This document shows, piece by piece, positions 17,870-26,923 of a DNA stretch of 44,091 nucleotides. Numbering within the stretch: the first letter of the stretch is position 1; every line of letters begins with the position of its first letter. The DNA is from Actinomycetes bacterium. GTDB taxonomy: Bacteria > Actinomycetota > Acidimicrobiia > Acidimicrobiales > JAKAVM01. Where the stretch lies: the NCBI GenBank assembly GCA_021817065.1, contig JAKAWH010000009.1, forward strand, positions 1 through 44,091. Direction: 5' to 3'. The translations under genes and the position numbers were made by a program. The notes beneath the pieces were generated by a model. It worked only from the letters and a program-made list of their open reading frames with translations. It ran no database searches and was not told the origin of the DNA.

Positions 17870-19180
17870 CTAACGACTGGGGAGGAATGCCATGGATACC
17901 GGATCCGAACCGACCTGGATCGCAGGTTCGGTGGTGTTGGTTCTGGTGTCGATCGGCGTCATGGTATTCCCTGCGACATTGGGGAAGGACGCCATGTTCA
18001 GGACGTATGCAGTGTGCCCGTCCGGTGAAATCGTGATGAAGTATGCCCCCATCCCGACAACAATGGGCTTCTCGGGGGTGTTGGAGGCGATGTCGATTGG
18101 AGTGACGGTAAACCTGGTGCCCCTCGAATAGTTGTTGTTCACGACGTATGCAGTCTCGCCATCCGGAGTGATCGCTATGGAAAAGGGGGCATCCCCAACT
18201 CTAATGGGGTTGCCTGCGCGTCCGGTCGCGATATCGATAGGCGTCACGGTGTCCCCTTTGATCTGGGGCCAGCCGGTATCGGCCACGTACGCAGTCTTGC
18301 CATCTGGCGTGATCGCGATGGCCATTGGAGCCACACCGACATGAATCGCCCTCGCAATCTTGCGCGTCCTCAGGTCGACGGGAACGACGTCATAGGAAGG
18401 CGTGCCAGGGGTTCCCGTCAGAGCGACATACAAGGTATTGCCGTCAGGAGACACCGCAACAGCACCTGGACCAGGCCCCACATAAATCGACCGACCCGGC
18501 CTATTAGTGCTGGTATCGATCGGAGTAACTGTATAGTCATCTGCCACCACCATACGACCTCTGTCTGTGTGGGAGGTCCCCATGTTGGCGACGTAGGCAG
18601 TACGCCCATCGGGCGATATTGCGATGGATATTGGGCCCAATCCAACCCTAATGGGAGCACCGACTTTGTCAGTTGCAATGTCGATGGGGACCACGTCGTC
18701 TGTTCTATTCGAACCTGGCCCGTTTGAACTCGCAAAGCGAGACTCGGTTACATAAGCAGTATGCCCGTTCGGAGTGATAGCGATGGCCCAGGGGATACCG
18801 CCGGCAAGAGGAATCGTGTCGAGAACTTTGCCCGCCACCAGATCAACGCGCTCGATAGCCGGGGGATTGGCGATCCCGACGTACGCGTAGCGGTTCGACA
18901 AGGGTACGGGTGCAAAGACTCCTGCCATCGGTGTCTTCCGGTTGGCTGGGATAGATACAGGCTGCATCCCACGGACCCCGTGGTCAACCTGTCCGGCTGG
19001 TCCGCACCCTGACGCCCCGACCAAGAGCAGTAAGGCAATAGGTACCAAGTTTCGCCCGGTACCTTGCCCGACCGCTTGCGCCCGGTACCTGGGCGGGCAC
19101 AACAGAACGTTCGCGATCCTTCGCCAAAGTGGAGACGGTAAAGTGTACAAATTGCTCACGATGCTCTCATCAAGGACCAC
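17870..19180 (-). CDS. Beta-propeller lipoprotein (YVTN-type repeats)
   Basis: 436 residues. The N terminus has an arginine-containing region, a hydrophobic stretch (LVPIALLLLVGA) and a lipobox-like ASGC, consistent with export and lipidation. The rest consists of about seven to eight blade repeats with the pattern I-A-I-(S/T)-P-D-G-x-T-A-Y-V followed by V-T-P-I-D and a bridging P-I-x-V-G segment. Such propellers bind partners or polymers outside the cell; the ligand is unknown. It is the last gene of the minus-strand pilus and lipoprotein series and may be co-transcribed with it, although 54 bases separate it from the previous gene. The start is uncertain: the GTG at 19180 gives a long n-region. 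Confidence 0.75.
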   Translation of the reverse strand: MVLDESIVSNLYTLPSPLWRRIANVLLCPPRYRAQAVGQGTGRNLVPIALLLLVGASGCGPAGQVDHGVRGMQPVSIPANRKTPMAGVFAPVPLSNRYAYVGIANPPAIERVDLVAGKVLDTIPLAGGIPWAIAITPNGHTAYVTESRFASSNGPGSNRTDDVVPIDIATDKVGAPIRVGLGPISIAISPDGRTAYVANMGTSHTDRGRMVVADDYTVTPIDTSTNRPGRSIYVGPGPGAVAVSPDGNTLYVALTGTPGTPSYDVVPVDLRTRKIARAIHVGVAPMAIAITPDGKTAYVADTGWPQIKGDTVTPIDIATGRAGNPIRVGDAPFSIAITPDGETAYVVNNNYSRGTRFTVTPIDIASNTPEKPIVVGMGAYFITISPDGHTAYVLNMASFPNVAGNTMTPIDTRTNTTEPAIQVGSDPVSMAFLPSR

Positions 19181-19234
19181 CGTTGAGTGTGGAGATCCCT
19201 CGAGATCCAGCTACGGGTAGCTGCGGATATCTCG

Positions 19235-20263
19235 TCAAGAAGGGCTCCTCCGAGCGATGATGGCGAGCAAGCTTTGCACAAGATCCAGCGGAGAGAATCC
19301 TCTGTCAGGGCCGGGCCCAACCGGCCCCACCGTGATGGTTGCCTCCACTCTTCCCGATACGACGAGTCCCTCCCATGCTGACTCTCCAGAGTCTGCCAGG
19401 TATCTATCGATGACCAAGGCTTTGCGTGGTCCGGGAACGGAAGCGCGGTAGGTCCTGACTTGGAGGGTCCTCCAACCGGCAGTGCGGCCAATAGCCGCGA
19501 AGTGTTCGGAAGGCTTCGATCGACCAGTATGTTGCTTCGCAAGTGCTTTCCAGAACTCCGTGGCGCAAGACGCATATCGCGGAGAGAAGTATGCGTCTAT
19601 GTCACCGGCCGCTTGGGCAGCTGTAGAAGTCATGTCAACCCACGATTGAACTATGACCAACTGGGATGGTCCTGACCGCGCGGTTACTCCTGGGGCGATG
19701 ATTCCAAAGACAGGCGATCCTACGTTCAACACCTGATCGGCGTTGTTAAGCACGTTCGATCGTTGGCCCGCAGGTAGTCTCATGCATGAGGCAAAGCGCA
19801 GGGCAGCGCCACGATCGATTATCCCGAACGGCCTGTCGCCACGAGGAGACGGGGGTGGCGCTATTTGGCGTGATCCGTTGGGAAGGTCAGATAGGTTCAG
19901 GTTCACCTCTTTGGCAATTCCCAGATCTCGAAGCAGCTTCGCACCTCCCTCCGCCAAGGGGCACCCACCACAGGTGACCTGTTCTTGCAAGCTGAGCTGC
20001 GGATTGGAGGCTGAGCGTGAAGGGGATGATCCGGCCACTTTGGTGGCGGTGTGACAGCCGACTAGAAGGCCCATCACGACTAGCGACAAGGAGGCAACAA
20101 ACGCAGGCGCGCGGACCAAGATGGCTGATCGATGCGTGGCTGCTTGGCTTGTTGTCGCTGTATCGTGGGTCCGAAACTTGGCGATCAATGACCGGCGGGC
20201 TTGCTGTTTGGTACTGGAGCCCTGGTGCTCGTAGATTGACCTGATGACGTAGGCGTGGAGCAA
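19235..20263 (-). CDS. Putative lipoprotein, unknown
   Basis: Up to 342 residues. A hydrophobic segment (FVASLSLVVMGLLVGC) ending in a lipobox-like LVGC marks a probable lipoprotein; the Ser-rich linker after the Cys supports it. The mature part has two Cys-containing segments (VTCGGCPLAEGG and RFASCMRLPAG) and no recognisable domain. The frame opens at 20263, overlapping the upstream gene by 79 bases. A TTG within 20185-20100 may be the true start, which would give a conventional signal peptide length. It follows two other lipoprotein genes on the same strand; an extracytoplasmic complex with the pilus genes is an inference from order. Confidence 0.6.
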   Translation of the reverse strand: MLHAYVIRSIYEHQGSSTKQQARRSLIAKFRTHDTATTSQAATHRSAILVRAPAFVASLSLVVMGLLVGCHTATKVAGSSPSRSASNPQLSLQEQVTCGGCPLAEGGAKLLRDLGIAKEVNLNLSDLPNGSRQIAPPPSPRGDRPFGIIDRGAALRFASCMRLPAGQRSNVLNNADQVLNVGSPVFGIIAPGVTARSGPSQLVIVQSWVDMTSTAAQAAGDIDAYFSPRYASCATEFWKALAKQHTGRSKPSEHFAAIGRTAGWRTLQVRTYRASVPGPRKALVIDRYLADSGESAWEGLVVSGRVEATITVGPVGPGPDRGFSPLDLVQSLLAIIARRSPS

Positions 20264-20853
20264 TGGACGGACTCGTACGCGGAAAGCACGTCCCCGGCCG
20301 TGGCCGTTGGCTTGTCAAGGTGCTGAACGGTGTCTCGGACCTGTTGGGCCGTTGGCCACGCACTTCCTTTCTGGGCTGAGTTCTCCCACTTCATCATCTG
20401 TGCGGATAGTGCTACTGCCGTATCGCGGTCCCTAACCAGATAGGGGCGCAGATCAGTCGGCGCAACTGCAAGTAAGTCATTCATCATTCCCACCATGAGC
20501 TGGCTGACCTGAGCGTCACTGTACACTGCGCGTTGGCCGGTTTCTGGAATCGGTTGTGCTGAGGCTTCGATCGACGGAATCTGAGAACCGATACTTGAAT
20601 AATCCGTGTGAAACACCTGGCAGAACGTGCTGGAAGGTCCCACGCCGTCGTTGGGAAATCCTGCAGCAGAAGGCGAGGGAAGCGAACTCGGCGAGGAAGG
20701 CGGTCCAGACATGTGCGAAGATGGAGATCCACACGCGAAAGCGAGAAGTGCGAGGCCGCCAAGTGCGGCGAGCATGATCGCTGAACTTGGTACTACCCGC
20801 AATGCTCCAGCCGAGTTCACTATCGGAGCCGGAATCCGCGTTGAAGTCTTCAC
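20185..20853 (-). CDS. Putative lipoprotein, unknown
   Basis: 222 residues. The signal peptide (SAIMLAALGGLALLAFAC) ends in a lipobox-like AFAC and is followed by a Ser/Pro-rich linker. The mature domain is helical-looking, with QVFHTDYSSIGSQIPSIEAS and VRDTVQHLDKPTATAGDVL, and two cysteines. No family recognised; actinobacterial lipoproteins of this size are common. The GTG at 20853 overlaps the stop of the preceding gene as GTGA, indicating coupling. Its 3' end overlaps the next open frame. Confidence 0.65.
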   Translation of the reverse strand: MKTSTRIPAPIVNSAGALRVVPSSAIMLAALGGLALLAFACGSPSSHMSGPPSSPSSLPSPSAAGFPNDGVGPSSTFCQVFHTDYSSIGSQIPSIEASAQPIPETGQRAVYSDAQVSQLMVGMMNDLLAVAPTDLRPYLVRDRDTAVALSAQMMKWENSAQKGSAWPTAQQVRDTVQHLDKPTATAGDVLSAYESVHCSTPTSSGQSTSTRAPVPNSKPAGH

Positions 20854-21965
20854 GGTACTGGAACCGAGCCAGATGGAGGAGGGGAGATCGATGCAGGATT
20901 AGGCTGTCTTGCGGCCGCAGCGAGAACCTCCGATATAGGTATCGTATCCGCTTGGACCGGTAGGGAGACGTGAGTTGGTACTCCGAATGAAGCGAAGGTC
21001 ATCACCGCATCCACAGTCGCCGTCGCATTGTGGGGAACCGTCGTCTTTGATGCCCGCGCTAGCGGCGGGAAGCTGGTTGGCGAAGAAGAGAGGGGGAAGG
21101 ACATGGCCAGCGAGACTTGCCGCAGCCGACCGAACTGGTCGATCTCGAAGTTGGCAGGAAGCAGCCCCCCTTGCATTCCCGAGACTGCCTTGTCGAGCAC
21201 TGGCATGAATGGTCCTGCAGCGTTAGCAGCAGCGATGAGATTGGCGGTGGCGCTATAGATCGTGACGGGGCTCCCATCGAGTATCCCCTTGCCATCCAAC
21301 TTGACCCGGGTGACCGTGCCGAGGATGGGCCACCACAGACGCGGATCAAGTAGGGCTTGTTGCAGGGTGGTGAATCCTGACTGCCCAGCGGACGCCGTCA
21401 GGAAGGACAGCTGAAACCTAGCCCAGCCTTTGCCTCCCACTTGTGCGGCAATCGTGTTCGGAAGGGAGACGAAGTAGCCAGTTGGACTTACGATCAAGGT
21501 TGTCTTGGCCATGGTAGCCAGGAAGGGTGAAGGCGCTGTGGTAGGGGCGCCGAAGCCGGTGGTCTGGGGAGTGGTGGTGGAAGTGACGCCGAATCCAGGG
21601 GCGGTAGGAGGTGTAGGGCTGGTTGCCGGAATGGGCGACTCGGTGGTGAACTGCCCGGTCATGGTTTGGAAGTCATAGGTTCCGGTGAAATGCACAACTT
21701 GTCCAGCTGCGCCCAACGTTTGATCAAAGTCGAACGCTACAAGAGCGGATCCGGAACCCTTAGTGGCGATCAAGGCAGAAGATAGGTTGACAACCTTGTG
21801 CGGCCGTGGAGGCGCTGCCGTGCAGGACGATGTAAGCAGCACAAGGACAACGACAGCAATCACATGGTGGACAACACGCGTAGATCGGAATGATAGCAGC
21901 GAAGGACGGGTCAGTTGCAGTTCCGAGTCTCCTCTAGGCCGCCCTGGGTGGTACCGGTCGGGCAT
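20850..21965 (-). CDS. Putative lipoprotein, LppX/LprG-like
   Basis: About 371 residues from ATG 21965 (the frame is open to 22001). An Arg-rich n-region, a hydrophobic stretch VIAVVVLVLL and TSSC give a lipoprotein signal. A Pro/Thr-rich linker (PIPATSPTPPTAPGFG) interrupts the mature domain. Segments such as LVAFDFDQTLGAAGQVVHFT, VTRVKLDGKGILDGSP and FEIDQFGRLRQVSLAMSF recall the half-barrel lipid-binding lipoproteins of the LppX/LprAFG type, at low certainty. It overlaps the end of the PilX-like gene by about 55 bases and is coupled to the next lipoprotein gene, so it belongs to the same transcription unit. Confidence 0.6.
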   Translation of the reverse strand: MPDRYHPGRPRGDSELQLTRPSLLSFRSTRVVHHVIAVVVLVLLTSSCTAAPPRPHKVVNLSSALIATKGSGSALVAFDFDQTLGAAGQVVHFTGTYDFQTMTGQFTTESPIPATSPTPPTAPGFGVTSTTTPQTTGFGAPTTAPSPFLATMAKTTLIVSPTGYFVSLPNTIAAQVGGKGWARFQLSFLTASAGQSGFTTLQQALLDPRLWWPILGTVTRVKLDGKGILDGSPVTIYSATANLIAAANAAGPFMPVLDKAVSGMQGGLLPANFEIDQFGRLRQVSLAMSFPLSSSPTSFPPLARASKTTVPHNATATVDAVMTFASFGVPTHVSLPVQADTIPISEVLAAAARQPNPASISPPPSGSVPVP

Positions 21966-24900
21966 ACCGAAGCTTCTGCCACCGTGTTGGATGCTTGCCA
22001 AGCAGGCGGTCCAACTCCCTGCAACTCGGGCGGAATGCCTTTCAGGAACCGGCTGTCGTAGTTGTAATTGACTTGATTGTAGCCGCCAGAGACATTAAAT
22101 TGCCCCGCGTAAGCGTCGAAGTGGCTGAGAATGCCTCGCCAGAATTCGGAGACCGCGCCGTTGATGGTCACGGTTCCCAATGTACCTTCGTCGCCATCGT
22201 TATCTCCGCCGGTCCCACAGTTGGTTGAGTCGTCACTCGGCTCGTTCTTGAATGTGGCGAGAAAGTAGAACTGAGTTAAGAGGCAACTATGGTCCGCATT
22301 GGACCAGTATCCGTAGTTGTCCAGCATGAATGATCCCCACACAGCGTCGATGTCTGCGTCGATCGTCGTGATGCCGTTTCCACTATCCCTCATCTCGGTT
22401 TGCCCGGAACCGGTGACCGTGTCGTCGGCGTCGCCGTCCGACTGGCCGGGAGCGGTATCCCCTTGGCAGTAGCCGTCCCCATCGGGGTCGAGCGGCGCAC
22501 CACCCACCGTGCACGTCGCTCCAGAGTATGCCCCGTCGTTGTCGGCATCGTAGTTCCAGTCGCCTCCTCCAGCGGAGTTGCCAGGATCGTTGTTGCACCA
22601 CTTGGAATCCGGGTCACTCCCGATTCCAGGTTCCTGACCGACCCAGTTGTCATCACCGTCCCATCCGTCACCTGGATTGCCACCGACGGGGCAACCCGTG
22701 AAGGCCCCATTCATCCAGGAACCTGTGGCGTCGCTGGACCAGTAGGAGTCACCATCGGGGCCGGTGTCCGCGTTGATATCGTTCTCGTTGTTGCTATATG
22801 AGCAGTTGTCGTTGCACCCGCCGGGCTCATTGTCGAAGCAAGCCCAGTTGGTGCTCTCACCGGCGTCGCCCGAATTGCAGCCTCCTGAGAACCAGTTGAT
22901 CCAGACACCTTCATATTCAGAGCCATCCTCATTGCAGGAGTGATCGCCGTCGTTGTCATTCGTCCAGCATCCCCCACCAGTGCTTCCTCCACTGTCGCTC
23001 TCGCAGTTGTTGTCTCTGTTGCCTCCGCATGCAGGGATGTTATCGTTGTCGGAATCGGAGAGATCGCTCTGGGTGGTGACCCAGTGGCCATCGGTGTCGG
23101 TGCCCTCACCGAGTACGCTGTTGAGCGGGTAAGAGATGATGACATTATTCTGCGAGAGGAGCCCAAGCTCGCTCTTGCAGGTAGCGGACGGAGAGGAGGC
23201 GCTCCCGGTTCCCGGGCAACTGGTTCCGCCGTAGTAAAGGTTGCCGCTTATGTAGATGCTGTCCGCGCTGGAATCGCAGTAGCTGTTGAAGCCGCCCTGT
23301 GAAGCAATGTTGTTAGTAATAGCGATGTTGTAACTATTGCCAACGCCAGCAGTTGTGCAGCCATATCCGACGGATTGGCCAGCACCGTTGGCGATAGTTA
23401 CGGGACAAGATCCGAGCACCGGGTAGGGGAAAGTAGGGCTACCGGGCAAGTTGTTGATCTCAGTGGGAGACGAGCATCCACTCGTCACCGACGTTGAGGC
23501 GACCGCAACGGTGTACTTGCTGTTGACGGTCCCTTCAACCTGAGCGTCCCCATCTTCAACGAAGAAAACCTTGCTCGGAGGCGATACATTGGAACCGGTG
23601 CAGTTAGTTCCTGAAACGACCGAGGAGCCGGCACCAAGGGTGACCTGCGCTCCGTTGCCAGATGCCCCGAAGTCGATAGCAACGCTGTTGAAGCCATTCC
23701 CTCCTGAATAGACGCACCCGCCGTTGGAGGCGGCATCGTTCTCGACCGAGGACAGGGTGTAGTCCGGCTGGGTCTGACCCGTCGAGGGAGTCGTGAACGG
23801 TAGGGGTAATTGAGGAGACACTTGGCTGATGTGGTCGAGGGTGCTCTCATCATTGGAGCCCGACGCCAGAGACGAGGGAGTGGGGTTACAGAGCTGGATG
23901 ACGGGAATTGAATACCATCCCCATCCGAAGGAATATGGACCTCCTATCCAAGAAAGCCACCACGCCCAGGTCCAAGTGCCGAGCAGGACGGCCATTTGAA
24001 GGGTTCCGCTGTCGGCAGGGATGTAGTACGGACCATTGGTATAGGGAGCTGGCGAAGACATGAAGTCGGAGGACGGTATGGGGGGGCCGGTGGTCCAGGC
24101 GTTCTGGTTAAGTAGGCCGAACCATGTGATGGATAAGGTACCAATTCCTAAGGGCCAAGAGTCAGCGATATCGATACCGGGGTTGAGCTCGGTGTCAGGC
24201 GCTCCGGGGCTGGGGACAGTCGGGGCTGTTGCGCTGGTGTAGGGATCGCCGGATTCCAAGGTAACATTTGCGGAGAATGTGGGGCCTTTGTCGCCAGCGT
24301 AGGTATTGCAAACATAGTACTCGTCGCTAGTGTAAATCTTGGTACCAGCGCTCCCGCCGTTGAAGCTGTCCGCATTGGTCCAGAACCCGTCGTGGTATGG
24401 AGAGCCGAATAGCCCGCAACCATTTGGACCACCTTGACCAGTTGGGTACGCGTTATAGGCGAAGTTCCAGTTGCTCCAGTTGCCAGCGCTAGGACTATTG
24501 GCATTGGTGAACGGGGAGAAACCCCAGAAGGGTTCAGCCGGCTGGTTGAACCCTATGTCGAACGTGACGATGCCCAGGAACGTTGTGCTCCACCCACCAT
24601 TGGATCCGAATAAGGCGCCTGCCTCGGTCGGTCCGTAGCCGCTGAGGGCCGTTGCCTGCCCGTACAGGTTCCATGGTCCGAGTGAATAAGTAGATACCTG
24701 TAGGTTGGCTGAGAGGCCCACATCCATATACCCCCACGAATTATTCTGACCGTACGCGTAATATCCACAGGCATTAGGGCCCCCGGAGAACGCTCCGTAC
24801 ACGAACGGGTTGGGAGCCTGGTACTGGTTTGAGTAGAGATATGGATTGGATTCGACCGGCTGGACGGTGACGGCGAGAGTCTTGTACTCGTAGTGGATCC

Positions 24901-25432
24901 CGGCTTTGGACTTGCAGACCCCATTGGCGATAGCAGAAGGCCCGTAGCGACCGGTTACGGTGATCGAATCCGACGAGCCGGAGACGGCAGTGGTCTCGTA
25001 GAAGTAGCACTCATTGGGGGCACCGTTCACCGGCTCCCAGGTTGGTGTACCGCCGCTCCCCCCGAACGCTGCATAGGTGCTGTTGGATGCATTAAGGGTC
25101 TGGTATCCGCTCGAGCCGGAGTTGTAATTGAGCGCGTTGGTGTAGTCGGCGATGCCGGCTTCGGCCGCGGCCAGAGCCGAGTCATGCGCCACTGCCTGGT
25201 TCGCGTTGTTGGCTTCCCCGATCGCGACCGCGGTCAAGACGGCGGGGAGCAGGAGGAGCGCGGTCATCAGTACCGCTACCAGCATCAGAGACTGGCCCCG
25301 TTGCCTGTCACGGCCTTGGTCCTGGGTTCTGCGCCGCCGCCGTGCCCGGCCGAGCAACCCGGGTTGGTGTGGGCGGTCGGGTACCACAATGGCGCCATGA
25401 ACTGATGCCTGGTGAGGGTGGGATCTGTTCAT
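21911..25432 (-). CDS. Giant PilX-like pilus-associated protein with Asp/Asn-rich insert
   Basis: 1173 residues. An Arg-rich cytoplasmic leader of about 45 residues precedes one membrane segment (SLMLVAVLMTALLLLPAVL) and an ANNANQAVAHDSALAAAEAG helix, the layout of PilX-type minor pilins. Beyond it lies a long Gly/Ser/Asn/aromatic-rich exported region. Blocks LGLLSQNNVIISYP (near residue 764), IDADIDAVWGSFMLDN (near 1027) and VNYNYDSRFLKGIPPELQG are a recurrent C-terminal module of such proteins. Between the first two, residues ~785-1015 are an Asp/Asn/Gly/Cys-rich insert with DxDxDG-like loops (DADNDGAYSG, DPDGDGYCQGD), which suggests calcium binding. GGAG precedes ATG 25432. It follows pilW by 19 bases. 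A pilus-tip or surface adhesin role is inferred. Confidence 0.75.
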   Translation of the reverse strand: MNRSHPHQASVHGAIVVPDRPHQPGLLGRARRRRRTQDQGRDRQRGQSLMLVAVLMTALLLLPAVLTAVAIGEANNANQAVAHDSALAAAEAGIADYTNALNYNSGSSGYQTLNASNSTYAAFGGSGGTPTWEPVNGAPNECYFYETTAVSGSSDSITVTGRYGPSAIANGVCKSKAGIHYEYKTLAVTVQPVESNPYLYSNQYQAPNPFVYGAFSGGPNACGYYAYGQNNSWGYMDVGLSANLQVSTYSLGPWNLYGQATALSGYGPTEAGALFGSNGGWSTTFLGIVTFDIGFNQPAEPFWGFSPFTNANSPSAGNWSNWNFAYNAYPTGQGGPNGCGLFGSPYHDGFWTNADSFNGGSAGTKIYTSDEYYVCNTYAGDKGPTFSANVTLESGDPYTSATAPTVPSPGAPDTELNPGIDIADSWPLGIGTLSITWFGLLNQNAWTTGPPIPSSDFMSSPAPYTNGPYYIPADSGTLQMAVLLGTWTWAWWLSWIGGPYSFGWGWYSIPVIQLCNPTPSSLASGSNDESTLDHISQVSPQLPLPFTTPSTGQTQPDYTLSSVENDAASNGGCVYSGGNGFNSVAIDFGASGNGAQVTLGAGSSVVSGTNCTGSNVSPPSKVFFVEDGDAQVEGTVNSKYTVAVASTSVTSGCSSPTEINNLPGSPTFPYPVLGSCPVTIANGAGQSVGYGCTTAGVGNSYNIAITNNIASQGGFNSYCDSSADSIYISGNLYYGGTSCPGTGSASSPSATCKSELGLLSQNNVIISYPLNSVLGEGTDTDGHWVTTQSDLSDSDNDNIPACGGNRDNNCESDSGGSTGGGCWTNDNDGDHSCNEDGSEYEGVWINWFSGGCNSGDAGESTNWACFDNEPGGCNDNCSYSNNENDINADTGPDGDSYWSSDATGSWMNGAFTGCPVGGNPGDGWDGDDNWVGQEPGIGSDPDSKWCNNDPGNSAGGGDWNYDADNDGAYSGATCTVGGAPLDPDGDGYCQGDTAPGQSDGDADDTVTGSGQTEMRDSGNGITTIDADIDAVWGSFMLDNYGYWSNADHSCLLTQFYFLATFKNEPSDDSTNCGTGGDNDGDEGTLGTVTINGAVSEFWRGILSHFDAYAGQFNVSGGYNQVNYNYDSRFLKGIPPELQGVGPPAWQASNTVAEASVCPTGTTQGGLEETRNCN

Positions 25433-25451
25433 TGCGGGTCTCCGGGTAGTC

Positions 25452-26150
25452 TCATAGCGCGTTGGGCAGGGCGATGCATGACTGGTAGGCGGTGCCGGAT
25501 TTATCGGTGGAAGATGATCGCATGGTGAGCTGCATGCCGACGGCCACCGTCATCGTATTCGGGTCCTGTGGAACGCCACTGGAGGACCCGGAGCAGTTCC
25601 CGCCCGGATTGGGGTTGGATTGGTAGAAGGTGAAAGTGACGCCCAGGACGTCCTGCCCGAGCGGCATGATCGCTCCGGTGCGCAAGTCGGTGACGGTGAG
25701 ACTGGAGGCGTTGAATGCCACACCGTATTCGGTGTTGATGTCGGGGCTAGGAGCTACCGGGACGGTTCCTGTGTTGACCGGAAGGTTCTCCGGGGCGAAG
25801 AAGAGGAAATTGTACGGGCTGCCATTCGGCGGAGGAATGATCACCTGGTTGGGTGGGCCGTTGCAGGAGCCTTGGTAGGCCGAACTGGGCACTTCCCAGT
25901 TGCCACCCCCTCCCACCACGTCGTTGGCTGCACTGACGATGCAGGTAGCGCTGGTGAGAAGGCTATCGAGAGATTCGGAGATCTTCTGAGCTTCGGAGAT
26001 GTCGTTGACCCGGTTGGTGGTGGCTCGGGTATTGGTGAAGACGTTGGTGACGAACTCGGCAACGCCAGCGCTCACGATCATCATGATCATCATTCCGATG
26101 ATGAGCTCGATCAAGGTGAATCCGTCCTCATCATGGTGGAGTCCCGTCAT
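25452..26150 (-). CDS. PilW-like minor pilin
   Basis: About 232 residues with a class III-type prepilin leader: HHDEDG then FTLIELIIGMMIMMIVSAGV, where cleavage after Gly and methylation of Phe would be expected. The hydrophobic helix assembles in the inner-membrane pilus platform; the C-terminal domain has paired cysteines (SATCIVSA, QGSCNGPP, GNCSGSS, QSCIALP). A late VGMQLTMRSS segment is typical of PilW-like proteins. ATG 26150 is preferred to GTG 26159 because it overlaps the pilV stop as ATGA. It should act with the PilV-like and PilX-like neighbours as a priming or tip complex. Confidence 0.8.
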   Translation of the reverse strand: MTGLHHDEDGFTLIELIIGMMIMMIVSAGVAEFVTNVFTNTRATTNRVNDISEAQKISESLDSLLTSATCIVSAANDVVGGGGNWEVPSSAYQGSCNGPPNQVIIPPPNGSPYNFLFFAPENLPVNTGTVPVAPSPDINTEYGVAFNASSLTVTDLRTGAIMPLGQDVLGVTFTFYQSNPNPGGNCSGSSSGVPQDPNTMTVAVGMQLTMRSSSTDKSGTAYQSCIALPNAL

Positions 26151-26857
26151 GATGCGCACTGGTTGTTGCCGGTGTTGGAGACGTTGGGGCTGTGGATGTC
26201 GGGGACATTGGCACCCAAGGTGGCGCTTGCCTGGGGCAAAGCTTGCGAGACGTTGTCAGGGAGAATGCCCCCGGGGGTGGGAAACGAGGCGGAAACCGAA
26301 ATTGGCGACACGGCACCCATGTCTGGCCAGATCACCTGCACCTGGACCAAGAGGTAGGGATTGAGGTTGCCCGTATCGGTCTTCGAGCCGGGGTTGCACT
26401 GCCATGCTGCTGTTGTCGTGACCGTGTAGGCATCGACCGCGCTGGAAGCACTTGCAGTGGTTGACGGTGTGCCGCAGGTGGGGCTAGTGGCAGCCGACCC
26501 AAGTGGTGTGCAATAGGAATACTCGTTGGCGGGGGGATTTGTGCCCGAGGTACCATTCGCGCTGGTCACGTTCTGCCCCACGCAGATGGGCGTCGTGGCA
26601 GCCCCCTGGGTGATGGCGCACGGAAAAGGCTGGGGGAAGTCGTACTGATTGTCGGATTCGAGTTGCTGCTGCCAGTAGCTCAGTTCGAACCTGGCCAGGC
26701 CCGCAGCGGTAACCTCTGCACGGGATTCGCCGGTGCTCTTGGCGTTGCCGGCGATGAAGTTCCCGATCGACACCACCAGCAGGCCCAGCACGATGACAGC
26801 GATCAGCGTCTCGATGATGCCGAATCCATCACTGTGAGTGGGTGAAACCTCCTCCAT
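26147..26857 (-). CDS. PilV-like minor pilin
   Basis: About 236 residues. The prepilin signature is HSDG followed by FGIIETLIAVIVLGLLVVSI, with the conserved Glu five residues after the Gly. The mature part has Cys pairs and ends in a Val-rich strand region (YLLVQVQVIWPDMG). ATG 26857 is chosen because a TACAAT box lies eight bases upstream, consistent with a leaderless transcript; the frame continues to 26908 but no ribosome site is visible. The stop overlaps pilW. With its own promoter, pilV-pilW-pilX can be transcribed independently of the upstream kinase genes. Confidence 0.78.
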   Translation of the reverse strand: MEEVSPTHSDGFGIIETLIAVIVLGLLVVSIGNFIAGNAKSTGESRAEVTAAGLARFELSYWQQQLESDNQYDFPQPFPCAITQGAATTPICVGQNVTSANGTSGTNPPANEYSYCTPLGSAATSPTCGTPSTTASASSAVDAYTVTTTAAWQCNPGSKTDTGNLNPYLLVQVQVIWPDMGAVSPISVSASFPTPGGILPDNVSQALPQASATLGANVPDIHSPNVSNTGNNQCAS

Positions 26858-26865
26858 CGTGACCA

Positions 26866-26871
26866 ATTGTA
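26866..26871 (-). promoter_or_regulatory. pilV -10 box (TACAAT)
   Basis: TACAAT on the minus strand, eight bases before ATG 26857. It sits downstream of the hairpin that follows the histidine kinase gene, suggesting a separate transcription start for the minor pilin genes. Confidence 0.55.
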
Positions 26872-26904
26872 GATAAGTCCTGGTAACAGCCTCCACGGGT
26901 GATT

Positions 26905-26923
26905 GCACCTGTGCTTCAGGTGC
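26905..26923. terminator. Hairpin immediately after the kinase stop
   Basis: GCACCT / AGGTGC with a seven-base loop, directly adjoining the kinase stop codon at 26924-26926. It could end or attenuate the pilin-regulator-kinase transcript before pilV. Confidence 0.4.

Noticed and set aside
20047-20056. A further copy of the GTCACAC motif
   Set aside because: Only the core seven bases match, it lies inside a coding region, and the flanking CCCNNGCG part is absent.
25620-26357. 245-codon plus-strand frame opposite pilW/pilV
   Set aside because: Antisense of two genes with clear prepilin leaders.
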